Assembly (NCBI GenBank): GCA_026391125.1
Contig: JAPLEO010000059.1
Location: 1-57,940 of the forward strand
Source of the DNA: Bacteroidota bacterium
GTDB taxonomy: Bacteria > Bacteroidota > Bacteroidia > Chitinophagales > Chitinophagaceae
Reading direction: 5' to 3'
DNA: 57,940 bases
The stretch's first letter is position 1, and every line of letters starts with the position of its first letter. Below, piece by piece: positions 35,893-45,239 of the stretch. The position numbers and the translations under genes were made by a program. Under the pieces are notes generated by a model that made no database searches, was not told the origin of the DNA, and was given only the letters and a program-made list of their open reading frames with translations.

Positions 35893-36870
35893 ATGGCAAC
35901 TAGTAATTCCGTTATGGAGCAATTAGCGATAGGAATTGATATTGGTGGTACAGGTACAAAATTTGGCATAGTTGACAGAGAAGGGAATGTACTTTTTTCG
36001 AGCAGTATGCCAACAAGAGGTTATGAAACAATTGAAGGTTTCATAACTGAACTACAAAAAAATGTACAGCCCTTAATTGATAATGTGGGTGGTATTGGAA
36101 GGATTCGTGGAATTGGAGTTGGCGCACCTAATGGCAACTTTTATACAGGAACCATTGAGTATGCTCCTAACCTTCCATGGAAAGGAATTATTCCATTAGC
36201 TAGGTTGATTCAGGATGAATTTAAATTGCCTGTTGTTGTTACCAATGATGCAAATGCTGCAGCCTTGGGTGAAATGAAATACGGCGCTGCAAAGGGCCTA
36301 AATGATTTCATCATGATCACTCTTGGAACTGGAGTGGGCAGTGGTATTGTTGCAAATGGCACATTGATATATGGCCACGATGGATTTGCTGGTGAACTGG
36401 GGCATGTGATCGTTATTCCAGATGGTCGTTACCACGAAGGCACAGGCAAAAAAGGCTCTTTAGAAAGCTATGCTTCTGCAACTGGTGTAACAAAAACAGC
36501 CATAGAAATGCTCACCAATTCAGACACGCCTAGTTTGTTACGCGATGTTCCTCAAGACCAGCTCGACTCTAAAAAAGTTTACGATGCGGCCATGGCGGGA
36601 GATCAATTAGCAAAAGATATTTTTGATTTCACAGGTAAAGTATTAGGTCTTGCGCTTGCTAATTTTGTGATGTTTTCTAGTCCGTCTGCAATTGTATTAT
36701 TCGGCGGACTAACAAAGGCCGGAGATCTCATTTTAAAGCCTACTAGAGAAAGCATGGAAGCCAATCTAATACAAGTATTCCAAAACAAAGTGAAGATCCT
36801 GGTTAGTCATTTAAAAGAGTCTGACGCAGCTATCTTAGGGGCGTCGGCGTTGGCTTGGGACATTCAATAA
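35893..36870 (+). CDS. ROK-family sugar kinase (glucokinase-like)
   Basis: The 325-residue ROK protein should phosphorylate a hexose, most likely glucose, imported by the cotranscribed FHS transporter. It has the ATP-binding GIDIGGTGTKFG at about residues 14-25, the catalytic Asp in VTNDANAA (D119), the GELGH block (E168, H171) and LESYASATG (E191). The ROK zinc motif CxCGxxGCxE is changed: the three cysteine positions are E182, T184 and S189. There is no helix-turn-helix domain, so it is not a ROK repressor. A heptad repeat array begins within three bases of the stop. Confidence 0.88.
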   Translation: MATSNSVMEQLAIGIDIGGTGTKFGIVDREGNVLFSSSMPTRGYETIEGFITELQKNVQPLIDNVGGIGRIRGIGVGAPNGNFYTGTIEYAPNLPWKGIIPLARLIQDEFKLPVVVTNDANAAALGEMKYGAAKGLNDFIMITLGTGVGSGIVANGTLIYGHDGFAGELGHVIVIPDGRYHEGTGKKGSLESYASATGVTKTAIEMLTNSDTPSLLRDVPQDQLDSKKVYDAAMAGDQLAKDIFDFTGKVLGLALANFVMFSSPSAIVLFGGLTKAGDLILKPTRESMEANLIQVFQNKVKILVSHLKESDAAILGASALAWDIQ

Positions 36871-36929
36871 GAAGTGAAGAGATAATAGATAAAAGTGAAG
36901 AGAGGAGGTAAAATTGATAAGTGAAGAGC
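36871..36929 (+). repeat. Heptad array after the ROK kinase gene
   Basis: After three bases the sense strand reads GTGAAGA GATAATA GATAAAA GTGAAGA GAGGAGG and degenerates further on. Positions 36880-36907 are an exact reverse complement of 37035-37062 in the array after clpC. Confidence 0.85.
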
Positions 36930-36966
36930 TATTAACTTTTTTACTAAATCTCACAAACTTTCTAAC

Positions 36967-37004
36967 AAAAAGCCCCGATCCCGAATACTCGGGACGGGGC
37001 TTTT
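36967..37004. terminator. Bidirectional terminator between the ROK kinase and clpC genes
   Basis: AAAAGCCCC (36968-36976) pairs with GGGGCTTTT (36996-37004), continuing through a single-base bulge into TCCCGA/TCGGGA around an ATAC loop. It sits between the arms of the 28-bp inverted repeat. Confidence 0.88.
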
Positions 37005-37012
37005 ATATTTTT

Positions 37013-37074
37013 TATCACTCTTCACTTTCTTCTTCTCCTCTCTTCACTTTTATCTATTATCTTTTATCTTCTTC
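37013..37074 (-). repeat. Heptad array after clpC
   Basis: On the minus strand, after GAAGAA, the array reads GATAAAA GATAATA GATAAAA GTGAAGA GAGGAGA and on into AGTGAAG AGTGATA. It begins directly at the clpC TAA stop. Confidence 0.85.
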
Positions 37075-39636
37075 TTATTCTTTAGATTCAGAGATAGTAG
37101 GTTGTTCGATCCTTGGCTCGTAGATGAATTTGATCTTTCCATTTTCTTTATCCAGGTCTGCGATCAATTTATCGCCGGCTTTTACGCTCATATTTAAAAT
37201 CTCTTCTGCTAAAGGATCTTCTAAATATTTCTGTAATGCCCTGTGCAAAGGTCTTGCGCCGAATTGCGCATCATATCCTTTATCTGCGATGAACTCTTTT
37301 GCTTCAAGTGTCAACTCCATTGAAAAACCTAGGTTTTGTAAACGTTTAGTTACACCCTTCATTAGGATATCGATGATATTGAAGATGTTTTCTTTGCTCA
37401 ATGTATTGAAGATGACCAAATCATCAATACGGTTTAAAAACTCTGGAGAGAATGTACGCTTCAGTGCTTTTTCAATAACCGCTTTATTATTATCTTCTGC
37501 ATTTTGAACACGGGTTGCGGTTGCAAATCCTACCCCATCTCCAAACTCTTTCAACTGGCGTACACCAATATTGGAAGTCATGATGATGAGTGTATTTTTG
37601 AAATCGATCTTCCGTCCTAAACCATCAGTCAACTGACCATCATCCAATACCTGTAATAAAATATTATAAATATCAGGATGCGCTTTTTCAATTTCATCTA
37701 AAAGAATTACGCAGTAAGGCTTACGACGAACTTTTTCTGTTAATTGTCCACCTTCTTCATAACCCACATATCCCGGAGGTGCACCAATTAATCTGCTCAC
37801 TGTGAATTTCTCCATGTATTCGCTCATATCTATGCGAATCAACGCATCTTCTGAATCAAACATATAGCGAGCCAATGAACGGGCTAATTCTGTTTTACCT
37901 ACACCAGTTGGACCTAAGAAAATAAACGTACCAATCGGTTTCTTTGGATCTTTCAAACCAACACGATTACGCTGAATGGCTTTCACCACTTTTACGATGG
38001 CTTCGTCCTGACCAACTACCATGTCGCGCATGTCTATGCTCATTTTGCGTAGCTTTTCAGTTTCCGCTTGAACCATGCGTTTTACAGGTATGCCTGTCAT
38101 CATACTCACCACTTCCGCAATATGCTCTTCTACGATCGGATAGCGCTTGTTCTTGCTATCTTCTTCCCAGATTCCTTTTGCCTTTTCGAGTTCTTCTCCT
38201 AATTTCTTCTCCGTATCGCGAAGTGCCGCTGCTTCTTCAAAGCGTTGACTCTTCACTACTTTATTTTTCTCGTTCTTAACTTCTTCTATTTTTTTCTCGA
38301 GCTCAACAATATCTTCTGGTACATTGATATTCTTCAAGTGAACCCTTGCCCCTACTTCATCCAATACGTCAATGGCCTTATCGGGCAATAAACGATCAGT
38401 CATGTAACGGTCGCTCAACTTCACACAAGCTTCAATAGCTTCATCGTTATAAGTAACGTTGTGGAAGTCTTCGTATTTCGACTTGATATTATTCAAGATC
38501 AAAATGGTCTCATCCACACTAGGTGGTTCGATCAAAACTTTTTGGAAACGACGATCCAGTGCACCATCTTTTTCAATGTGCATACGATATTCATCCAGTG
38601 TAGAAGCACCAATACATTGGAGTTCTCCTCTAGCAAGTGCTGGTTTAAAGATATTGGAAGCATCCAATGAACCACTTGCACCTCCAGCACCAACGATCGT
38701 ATGTATTTCATCAATGAATAAGATCACATCTCTGTTCTTCTCTAATTCATTCATGATGGCTTTCATTCTTTCTTCGAACTGACCACGATACTTGGTACCT
38801 GCCACCAATGCCGCAAGATCCAAACTGATCACACGTTTATCGAATAAAACACGGCTTACTTTACGTTGTACAATTCGGAGTGCTAAACCTTCTACGATCG
38901 CTGTTTTACCCACACCTGGCTCACCAATGAGTATGGGGTTATTCTTTTTACGGCGACTCAAAATCTGACTCACCCTTTCGATCTCTGCTTCTCTACCAAC
39001 AATGGGGTCAAGCGTTCCGCTTTCTGCTAGCTTGGTGATATCTCTTCCGAAATTATCTAAAACTGGCGTTTTGCTTTTAGCTCCAGGAGTTGCCTTGCCA
39101 CCTTTTTGTTGTTGGTAACCAGCACCTCTTTTCTCCTCATCGAAGTCTTCTTCATTTTCGTCAGAAAACTCGCTGCGTGGATTGGGATTGGGATTGGTAG
39201 ATCCTACCATTCCTAACTCGTTACGAAACAAGTCGTAATCCACATCAAATTGGTTTAAGATCTGGGTAGCAATATTTTCTTTATTCTTAAGGATGCTAAG
39301 CATTAGATGCTCTGTTTCAACCAACGGACTTTTCAAGGCCTTGGCTTCCAAAACAGTAACCCTAATTACTTTTTCTGCTTGCTTCGTGAGTGGAAGGCTA
39401 TTAATATTGGCAATATTCTTGCCCGTTTTATCTTTTACGGCAAGTTCTACTTCCTTTCTTAGTTCATACAAGTCTATATTGAGCTGCTTGAGTACCTTGA
39501 TGGCGGTATTATCCCCATCACGGATCAAACCCAACAAGAGATGTTCTGTTCCTATAAAGTCGTTCCCCAACCGCAATGCCTCTTCCCTGCTGAAGGAAAT
39601 GATCTCTTTTACTTGTGCTGAAAAATTATTATCCAT
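37075..39636 (-). CDS. clpC: ATP-dependent Clp protease ATP-binding subunit ClpC
   Basis: ClpC is an AAA+ unfoldase that feeds proteins to ClpP. The 853-residue form has two Clp_N repeats (about residues 1-145), a first AAA domain with GEPGVGKTA (near 230), a UVR-type middle helix ([12 protein letters not shown]), and a second AAA domain with [11 protein letters not shown] (near 560). A VGF tripeptide in the C-terminal region may be the ClpP-docking loop. I chose ATG 39636 ([13 protein letters not shown]); the longer frame to 39702 lacks family similarity. It is divergent from the STAS-like gene. Confidence 0.95.
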   Translation of the reverse strand: MDNNFSAQVKEIISFSREEALRLGNDFIGTEHLLLGLIRDGDNTAIKVLKQLNIDLYELRKEVELAVKDKTGKNIANINSLPLTKQAEKVIRVTVLEAKALKSPLVETEHLMLSILKNKENIATQILNQFDVDYDLFRNELGMVGSTNPNPNPRSEFSDENEEDFDEEKRGAGYQQQKGGKATPGAKSKTPVLDNFGRDITKLAESGTLDPIVGREAEIERVSQILSRRKKNNPILIGEPGVGKTAIVEGLALRIVQRKVSRVLFDKRVISLDLAALVAGTKYRGQFEERMKAIMNELEKNRDVILFIDEIHTIVGAGGASGSLDASNIFKPALARGELQCIGASTLDEYRMHIEKDGALDRRFQKVLIEPPSVDETILILNNIKSKYEDFHNVTYNDEAIEACVKLSDRYMTDRLLPDKAIDVLDEVGARVHLKNINVPEDIVELEKKIEEVKNEKNKVVKSQRFEEAAALRDTEKKLGEELEKAKGIWEEDSKNKRYPIVEEHIAEVVSMMTGIPVKRMVQAETEKLRKMSIDMRDMVVGQDEAIVKVVKAIQRNRVGLKDPKKPIGTFIFLGPTGVGKTELARSLARYMFDSEDALIRIDMSEYMEKFTVSRLIGAPPGYVGYEEGGQLTEKVRRKPYCVILLDEIEKAHPDIYNILLQVLDDGQLTDGLGRKIDFKNTLIIMTSNIGVRQLKEFGDGVGFATATRVQNAEDNNKAVIEKALKRTFSPEFLNRIDDLVIFNTLSKENIFNIIDILMKGVTKRLQNLGFSMELTLEAKEFIADKGYDAQFGARPLHRALQKYLEDPLAEEILNMSVKAGDKLIADLDKENGKIKFIYEPRIEQPTISESKE

Positions 39637-39668
39637 AATCAAAATTGGATTTATACAATTATAACGAA

Positions 39669-39676
39669 TATTTTTG
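39669..39676 (+). promoter_or_regulatory. -7 box (TATTTTTG) for the STAS-like gene
   Basis: This is an exact TAnnTTTG match 50 bases before the ATG at 39726, in the divergent gap with clpC. Confidence 0.45.
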
Positions 39677-39725
39677 AGTGAAGTTGTGTGCCATTTATGC
39701 ACAGATTGTTAATGAATTATTTAAT

Positions 39726-40127
39726 ATGGAACTCAAAATTGATACCAAGGAGAAATTTACAGTTGTAACGCCGATTTTAACAGATTTAACTGTCAATATA
39801 GCAGCGGGAATAGCAGATACCTGCCTGAAACAGCTTCAAGAGCCCGTCAAAAACGTGGTTCTTCAGATGGAGAAGGTTGGTCAAATTGAAGAAGCTGCAG
39901 CACTGCAATTGGCAGAATTACAACAGCAGTTTTATGAAAAAAGTGCGTCTTTCGTCATCTGCTCTTTAAGCGATACAGTAGAAGCTGTTTTTGAAAAAAT
40001 GGAATTACTCGATTTTTTAAACCATACTCCCACTGAAAGTGAAGCATGGGATATTGTTCAGATGGAAGAAATTGAACGTGAGTTATTGGATAGCGACGAT
40101 ATGGAATTTGAAAATAATCCTGATTAA
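39726..40127 (+). CDS. STAS-domain-like protein (anti-sigma-factor-antagonist fold)
   Basis: The 133-residue protein has a STAS-like pattern: an N-terminal beta strand (KFTVVTPIL), a strand/helix KNVVLQMEKVGQIEEAAALQLAEL where STAS proteins hold the conserved region, and SASFVICSLSDTVEAVFEKMELLDFLNHTPTESEAWD. In place of the usual phosphorylatable Ser/Thr of SpoIIAA-type proteins there is a Gly-Gln-Ile segment, so regulation by phosphorylation is doubtful. An acidic tail follows. I chose ATG 39726. It stands alone between clpC and the MG2/plug gene, without an anti-sigma factor nearby. Confidence 0.65.
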   Translation: MELKIDTKEKFTVVTPILTDLTVNIAAGIADTCLKQLQEPVKNVVLQMEKVGQIEEAAALQLAELQQQFYEKSASFVICSLSDTVEAVFEKMELLDFLNHTPTESEAWDIVQMEEIERELLDSDDMEFENNPD

Positions 40128-40142
40128 AAAATCAGGAATTTA

Positions 40143-42569
40143 TTATTCAATTATTTTTTCAATTCTCGCCAATTTTCCATTTGCATTTACACCTTCGACG
40201 ATTACTCTGAAACGAGTACTCACATCATTGTTATAGAAATCGAACTTGACTGATTTATTTTTCTTATCAGTAAGTATATAAGGATTCCAATATAATGTTG
40301 ATCGCGCATCAGTATACTTTGATTGAAGTGTACTATAATCTGGTTGATAAAATTCTCTATAATTTGAATAACCAGAAACTAAAGTGTAACGAAGTCCTTT
40401 TACATTGTCTGTTTTAATATCTTGTCCCTTCTTCGTATAAATCACAATTGCTCCAGATGCACCCGAACCAGATGCAGCCATAAATGGCGGACGAAATACT
40501 TTGATATATGCTACTTCGCTCATCGACAATTCCATAATTGCACCAGCATCAGAAGGAATTTCATTGATAAATAAATCAGGTGATCCATCTCGCCAATTTA
40601 ATCCTGGCACATTACTGCTATTGGCATCCTGTGCGCCGTTTGCACCTAATATAGGGATCGACATGGTCATACCAGGAATCATGTCTTGTAAATAATGAAA
40701 CACATCAAGAGAGCCCTTTGCACGATCATCATTCATCACATCAAATGAATAGCCATTCTTGCTATTGAATAAACCTGTTGTATATTTTTCATCGAGTACA
40801 TCAACATTCGATTTGACCTTACTATTCACAGTAACTTCTTTTAAGATCACTGTTGAGTCCATCGTTTTTCGAGTACGTGCCACTCCATTATAAAACAGAT
40901 TCGTTTGTCTCAATTGAACACTATCCACCACATGAAAATTAGACACGCGCATAGCCCTAGCAAATGCAGTAACTGGCAAACTATATTGGTAATTAACAGT
41001 GGCTACATCATTTAATTTTTTATCGCCATTAATCTGATAATAAACTTTAGTAGTATCAAAGAAAATAATACCTCTCTGTCTAAAACTACCGTCGGGTTTG
41101 ATGGGCACATTAAAATATTGCTTGCTGCTATCCTTCGCTTGCATCACGAGTGTGATGGAAGGATTTGCTTTATAATTCATTGGAGCACTTGGTGTAATGA
41201 TTGTTCCTTTGATCTGCAAATAATCACTATCCATCGGATAAGTGATGGTTGGTAATTTACCCTTTGCAATTTCGTCCCATTTATACCTTCTCCAACCATG
41301 CGTCATCATTACAAGGTCAAGTTGTTCATTCACCTCATCAGTATCCTTTTCAAAATAATAGGCCGGATGATAAATATTTCCTTTGATCTCGTTTGATAAT
41401 AATAACTGGGAAATGATATTACTAGAATTGTCGCTGTATAAACCAGCATCCGTAATGGATACGGAGAGATTACTCAAAACAGTATCAGGCACAATTATTT
41501 CAAGCGTATTCTTGCCTCTTTTAATTAGTCGTTTGTTGATCACTTGCACAGAAGGGAAAAATTCATACTCAGTATTTTTCACAAACTGAATTCGTTCTGC
41601 GATTGGCAGCCAATTAGCATCAAACAAAGTGATCTGTAAGATGCCCGTATTTAAACTATCAACAGGGAATTCTCCAATAACAATTCTCTTGCTAGATAAA
41701 TTTGCAGCGGCATTGAATACGACTTGCTGATTGATGGTTGCAATGATGTGGACCGATTTAAAATTATCTGAAAGTTCAGTACTTCTTTTTAATACAAAAA
41801 CTGCTTTGGTTTGTTTCAGTTTTGTTTCTAATGCAACACCAGATGGTTTAGCGATGGGAAGATTACTAGTATGACTAATCCCATATTCGTCGATCCAATT
41901 ACAGTAATAAGTTTCTTTGGCACTGGGTTCGATAGAAAATTTACCCATCCCCTCGTGTATGGTTAGAAAACTATCCACTAATTGATTAGTATTATTAAAA
42001 ATCGCTCCTCGCACTGTTACTGGCTTACCAGATTGATTAGTAACAATAAACCCAACATTTGAATTAACGCCATTGATGAGGTCGCCCCCTTCTGGAAAGA
42101 ATTGAATGCTAGCAACTGGGAGAACCGACTTTGCTTTGTTGGCTGTATCCGTTTGCATAACCGGAATGTCTTTGATATACACAAAGGAGGAATCATAATT
42201 GAGCATCCATTGGGTATAGGCTTTTAAATGAATTTTTTCGCCTTTATAATTTGCAGGAATATCAAACATGCCCCTGGCAGAAGATTCGAAGATGGGGTGA
42301 ATCGTATGACTTAATAATTGACCATTTTGATCATACCAATCCACATAAAAATTTCTACTAAAATCTGAGGGACCGTTGCCAACCAATAAATAAGATTTGA
42401 ACCAGATGGTTTCGCCTTTATTATAAATGCTTTTATCGAAATGGAGGTGTAGTTTTTCGGGTTTATAGTGGTCTAAATATTCAGGTAAATAATTGCCTAT
42501 TTTTTGCGCATTGGATTTAATAAAAATGCTACAAAAAATCAGCATGAAGAAAACTGTGCATTTACGCAT
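40143..42569 (-). CDS. Outer-membrane protein with MG2-like and TonB-plug domains
   Basis: The 808-residue protein has a signal peptide (residues 1-21), then a macroglobulin MG2-like beta domain (about 35-125, KLHLHFDKSIYNKGETIWFKSYL), further beta domains, and near the C-terminus a plug-like region (about 600-710) with YLQDMIPGMTM, DLFINEIPSDAGAIMEL and ASGSGASGAIVIYTKKG. There is no long barrel after it. Proteins of this design are frequent in Bacteroidota and unexplained. The MTHGWRRYKWDEI block is a recurring family feature. It is convergent with the STAS gene with a 15-base gap. Confidence 0.75.
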   Translation of the reverse strand: MRKCTVFFMLIFCSIFIKSNAQKIGNYLPEYLDHYKPEKLHLHFDKSIYNKGETIWFKSYLLVGNGPSDFSRNFYVDWYDQNGQLLSHTIHPIFESSARGMFDIPANYKGEKIHLKAYTQWMLNYDSSFVYIKDIPVMQTDTANKAKSVLPVASIQFFPEGGDLINGVNSNVGFIVTNQSGKPVTVRGAIFNNTNQLVDSFLTIHEGMGKFSIEPSAKETYYCNWIDEYGISHTSNLPIAKPSGVALETKLKQTKAVFVLKRSTELSDNFKSVHIIATINQQVVFNAAANLSSKRIVIGEFPVDSLNTGILQITLFDANWLPIAERIQFVKNTEYEFFPSVQVINKRLIKRGKNTLEIIVPDTVLSNLSVSITDAGLYSDNSSNIISQLLLSNEIKGNIYHPAYYFEKDTDEVNEQLDLVMMTHGWRRYKWDEIAKGKLPTITYPMDSDYLQIKGTIITPSAPMNYKANPSITLVMQAKDSSKQYFNVPIKPDGSFRQRGIIFFDTTKVYYQINGDKKLNDVATVNYQYSLPVTAFARAMRVSNFHVVDSVQLRQTNLFYNGVARTRKTMDSTVILKEVTVNSKVKSNVDVLDEKYTTGLFNSKNGYSFDVMNDDRAKGSLDVFHYLQDMIPGMTMSIPILGANGAQDANSSNVPGLNWRDGSPDLFINEIPSDAGAIMELSMSEVAYIKVFRPPFMAASGSGASGAIVIYTKKGQDIKTDNVKGLRYTLVSGYSNYREFYQPDYSTLQSKYTDARSTLYWNPYILTDKKNKSVKFDFYNNDVSTRFRVIVEGVNANGKLARIEKIIE

Positions 42570-42649
42570 ACCTGAATTTTAAATGATGAACCAAAGAGAA
42601 AACAAATTTACCAAAAACAAAGTTTGTTCGATTGGCTTTAACAAAAAAA

Positions 42650-42680
42650 ATAGGGAAGCACTTTACAGTACTCCCCTAGA
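42650..42680 (-). terminator. Terminator of the SusCD-DUF4397 operon
   Basis: On the minus strand TAGGGGAGTAC pairs imperfectly with GTGCTTCCCTA and is followed by a run of eight Ts. It lies 24 bases after the stop of the DUF4397 gene. Confidence 0.75.
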
Positions 42681-42703
42681 TTTTTTATTGCTATTTTATG
42701 ATC

Positions 42704-43528
42704 TTACTGATTTTTATCCAGTGTAAAACATACAAATGGAAGTCTTGTACCAGTCATACCTGCATAGCCCATCGTAAAGATGGTCATTACTTTTTGACTT
42801 TGTAATCCATTGGCACTAGCATAGCTCGCTGTTGCGGTTGAGGTTGCTAATGCACCAGCTGGACGAACAGCCCAAGTAGTTGTAGCTCCTGTATAACCAG
42901 GCTGATACACTCCAGTACGAACACTGAAAGAATCAGTTGCATTCATGAATGGTATGGCTGATTTAATTAAAACACCGTTTAAATACAAATCAACAGCCGG
43001 TAAATTTGGAATCATATTCACAAATTTGAAACGGCACCAACCTGTATCCATATCATTGATAAGATTCTTTACCAAAAGAGATTTAGTGTTATTAGTTGAA
43101 GCATCAATCATCGTATCTGCAATATGCAAAGTATAATTTCTATTATCCGGTATATTGATCTTTGTCTTATACAAAACAACCGAATCAATAGCAGTGCCAA
43201 ATTTTGGAATAACTACAGACACATTATTATCGCCTTGTTTTACCGATAAATATAATGCGAAGTTACTACCGCCTGTATTATAGCCCCCACCAGGAAATGG
43301 GTTTCTTGTTGTCAAGGAGTTGCTCACAACACTATCATTAATTTTCAATAACAATGTATTGTAGTTAATGGTGTACGCAAATCCTAGATTGATCTTCAGC
43401 TGGCCTTGAGAATATGGCACATCATATGTTTGATAAGGCTGGTTAGTTACACCAGAGTCTTTTGAACAAGCATAAACAAGCACCACAGCAAGGATACCCA
43501 GTAAATATTTAAAATTAGATTTTTTCAT
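42704..43528 (-). CDS. DUF4397-like surface lipoprotein
   Basis: The 274-residue protein has a lipoprotein signal peptide with lipobox VYAC (Cys about residue 21), followed by repeated beta segments. The CRFKFVNMIPNLPAVDLYLNGVLI block near residues 165-188 is typical of DUF4397. Function is unknown; it probably sits in the outer membrane. It is the last gene of the susC-susD-DUF4397 operon (24-base gap to susD), so it may be an accessory substrate-binding lipoprotein in the place of SusE/F-type proteins, which is inference from position. Confidence 0.75.
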   Translation of the reverse strand: MKKSNFKYLLGILAVVLVYACSKDSGVTNQPYQTYDVPYSQGQLKINLGFAYTINYNTLLLKINDSVVSNSLTTRNPFPGGGYNTGGSNFALYLSVKQGDNNVSVVIPKFGTAIDSVVLYKTKINIPDNRNYTLHIADTMIDASTNNTKSLLVKNLINDMDTGWCRFKFVNMIPNLPAVDLYLNGVLIKSAIPFMNATDSFSVRTGVYQPGYTGATTTWAVRPAGALATSTATASYASANGLQSQKVMTIFTMGYAGMTGTRLPFVCFTLDKNQ

Positions 43529-43552
43529 GTCTTACTATTTTAATCATTGAGT

Positions 43553-45220
43553 TTATGGTAAACTAAACCATTGTTCTTTCGTATGATAATCAGATGCCAA
43601 TGCCCCGATTGCTTGTAACGCTGGGATATTATACAGATATTCTGAATTATACCTAGGGCGACAACGATAAACTAATTTACCATTATTGAAAGTGGTTAAA
43701 GTAGCTGGCAATGTAAAGTCTGAATATACTTGCTTACCAGTAGCGGGATCTAAATCTGTGTAATGGTAACGACGCAAATCGGTCCAAGTTTCATTAAACC
43801 CGTAACCATATACAGCAATGTATTTTTGCAACATGATCATCGATAAGGTTAATGCTGCTGGTGTAGCAGGAATAACTTTAGGATTCGCTAGATAAGCTGC
43901 TCTTGATGCTGTGGTAATTTTTAATGTCAATGGGATTCTACCGTCATAAATAGTAGTTAAAAAGTCGAACGACAAGTTAACACCATTTGTATACGCAGCT
44001 AATGCCAATGCTTTATCCCCTTTACGATACGCAGCTTCTGCTTTTACAAACTGAAGTTCAGGAGCAGTAATAATTGGCATTGGAGCTAGATTATTAAAGA
44101 TATATCTACCAGAATCCACACTTACTGATGTTGAAGCAAATGATGCTCTCCAAAAATTCAAAGGTTGATCTGCAGTAGATAAACCAGAAGGTCCCTGAGT
44201 TGGAACAACTCCTTTGTATGTTTTGTTGGCATTTTCATTGATCAAGTATGGTGTACGTGGATCAGAAACACCGTTGAATGGAGAAGTTGGAGCGGCACCC
44301 GTTAACAGGTTTGCAATAAATGCAGACTGACGAAGTGAACCAATATTTCCACGAAAAGGTCCGTAATAATTGTTAGTTCCACTAAAGTTACCACCTACCC
44401 ATTTTTGCATTGCATTATCAGCATTTGAAGTAATGGCCAAATCGCAGTACTTAATCACTGAATCGGCATATCCCTTTTGAGAATAGATTGCTTTGTTACT
44501 TAAGTGTGCGAATGACCTTGCTTTAATGGCGTAAACAAATTTTTTCCATTTATTTACATCTCCACCATATAAATAACCATCTCCTACTGCTAAGTTAGCT
44601 GGACTAACAGCTCCATCAGTTCTGTTTAAATAAAAGATGGCACTATCGCAAATTTGGCGAACTGTATCATAAACTGCAGACTGAGGATCGTAATCGAATT
44701 GATCACGGCCCTGATCAAATGCTTGTTTCAAAATCACTTCACCATATTCTTCGGTAAGTGTTAACCAACTGAATGCGAAGATGGCGTTTGCAACACCTAC
44801 ATAATCCCATTTTTGTTGATCCCTACCTCTAGAGATGATAAATTTAGCATTCTGACCAATGCCATAATAATGCATCGCCCAAACTAGACCGGTATTATCA
44901 GATGCCGTACCGTAAACACCACCCATTAGTTCATAGTTATCACTAGTGGTGTTAACTCCCCAAAATTGGATATACCTGCCTAATAAAACTGCTTCAGCAG
45001 CTGGTCCGTATGAACCACCACCTCCACCAGTTGGGGGCGCAGCAGTAGATGTCATTTGATTAATGGCATTGGGCAAAATAGCCTCAATTGAACCCTCAAT
45101 AGGGTTATTGGGATTCAAATAAGCTTCTTCCAGCTTCTTTGAACAGGATTGTAAAGAAATAATCCCAAAGGCTGAAACCGCCACAGCCAGCGAAAAAGTT
45201 ATAAAGGATTTATTTTTCAT
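43553..45220 (-). CDS. SusD/RagB-like nutrient-binding outer-membrane lipoprotein
   Basis: The 555-residue lipoprotein (lipobox LQSC, Cys about residue 26) is of the SusD-like type in which ILPNAINQM follows the start and a glycine-rich loop precedes the first helices. C-terminal TELQFVKAEAAYRKGDKALALAAYTNG is the typical TPR-like stretch. SusD proteins cap a SusC barrel and bind its substrate at the surface. It starts 19 bases after the SusC gene, so the two form one transporter. The substrate is not predictable; there are no glycan enzymes in the operon. Confidence 0.9.
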   Translation of the reverse strand: MKNKSFITFSLAVAVSAFGIISLQSCSKKLEEAYLNPNNPIEGSIEAILPNAINQMTSTAAPPTGGGGGSYGPAAEAVLLGRYIQFWGVNTTSDNYELMGGVYGTASDNTGLVWAMHYYGIGQNAKFIISRGRDQQKWDYVGVANAIFAFSWLTLTEEYGEVILKQAFDQGRDQFDYDPQSAVYDTVRQICDSAIFYLNRTDGAVSPANLAVGDGYLYGGDVNKWKKFVYAIKARSFAHLSNKAIYSQKGYADSVIKYCDLAITSNADNAMQKWVGGNFSGTNNYYGPFRGNIGSLRQSAFIANLLTGAAPTSPFNGVSDPRTPYLINENANKTYKGVVPTQGPSGLSTADQPLNFWRASFASTSVSVDSGRYIFNNLAPMPIITAPELQFVKAEAAYRKGDKALALAAYTNGVNLSFDFLTTIYDGRIPLTLKITTASRAAYLANPKVIPATPAALTLSMIMLQKYIAVYGYGFNETWTDLRRYHYTDLDPATGKQVYSDFTLPATLTTFNNGKLVYRCRPRYNSEYLYNIPALQAIGALASDYHTKEQWFSLP

Positions 45221-45239
45221 AATTATTTAATTTTTTCAG

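Noticed and set aside
36914..37123. 69-residue open frame across the gap between the ROK kinase and clpC genes
   Set aside because: It runs through a terminator and a heptad array and into the end of clpC on the other strand; it is not a gene.
37944..38782. Long open frames opposite clpC
   Set aside because: These are antisense shadows of the conserved AAA domains without start signals.
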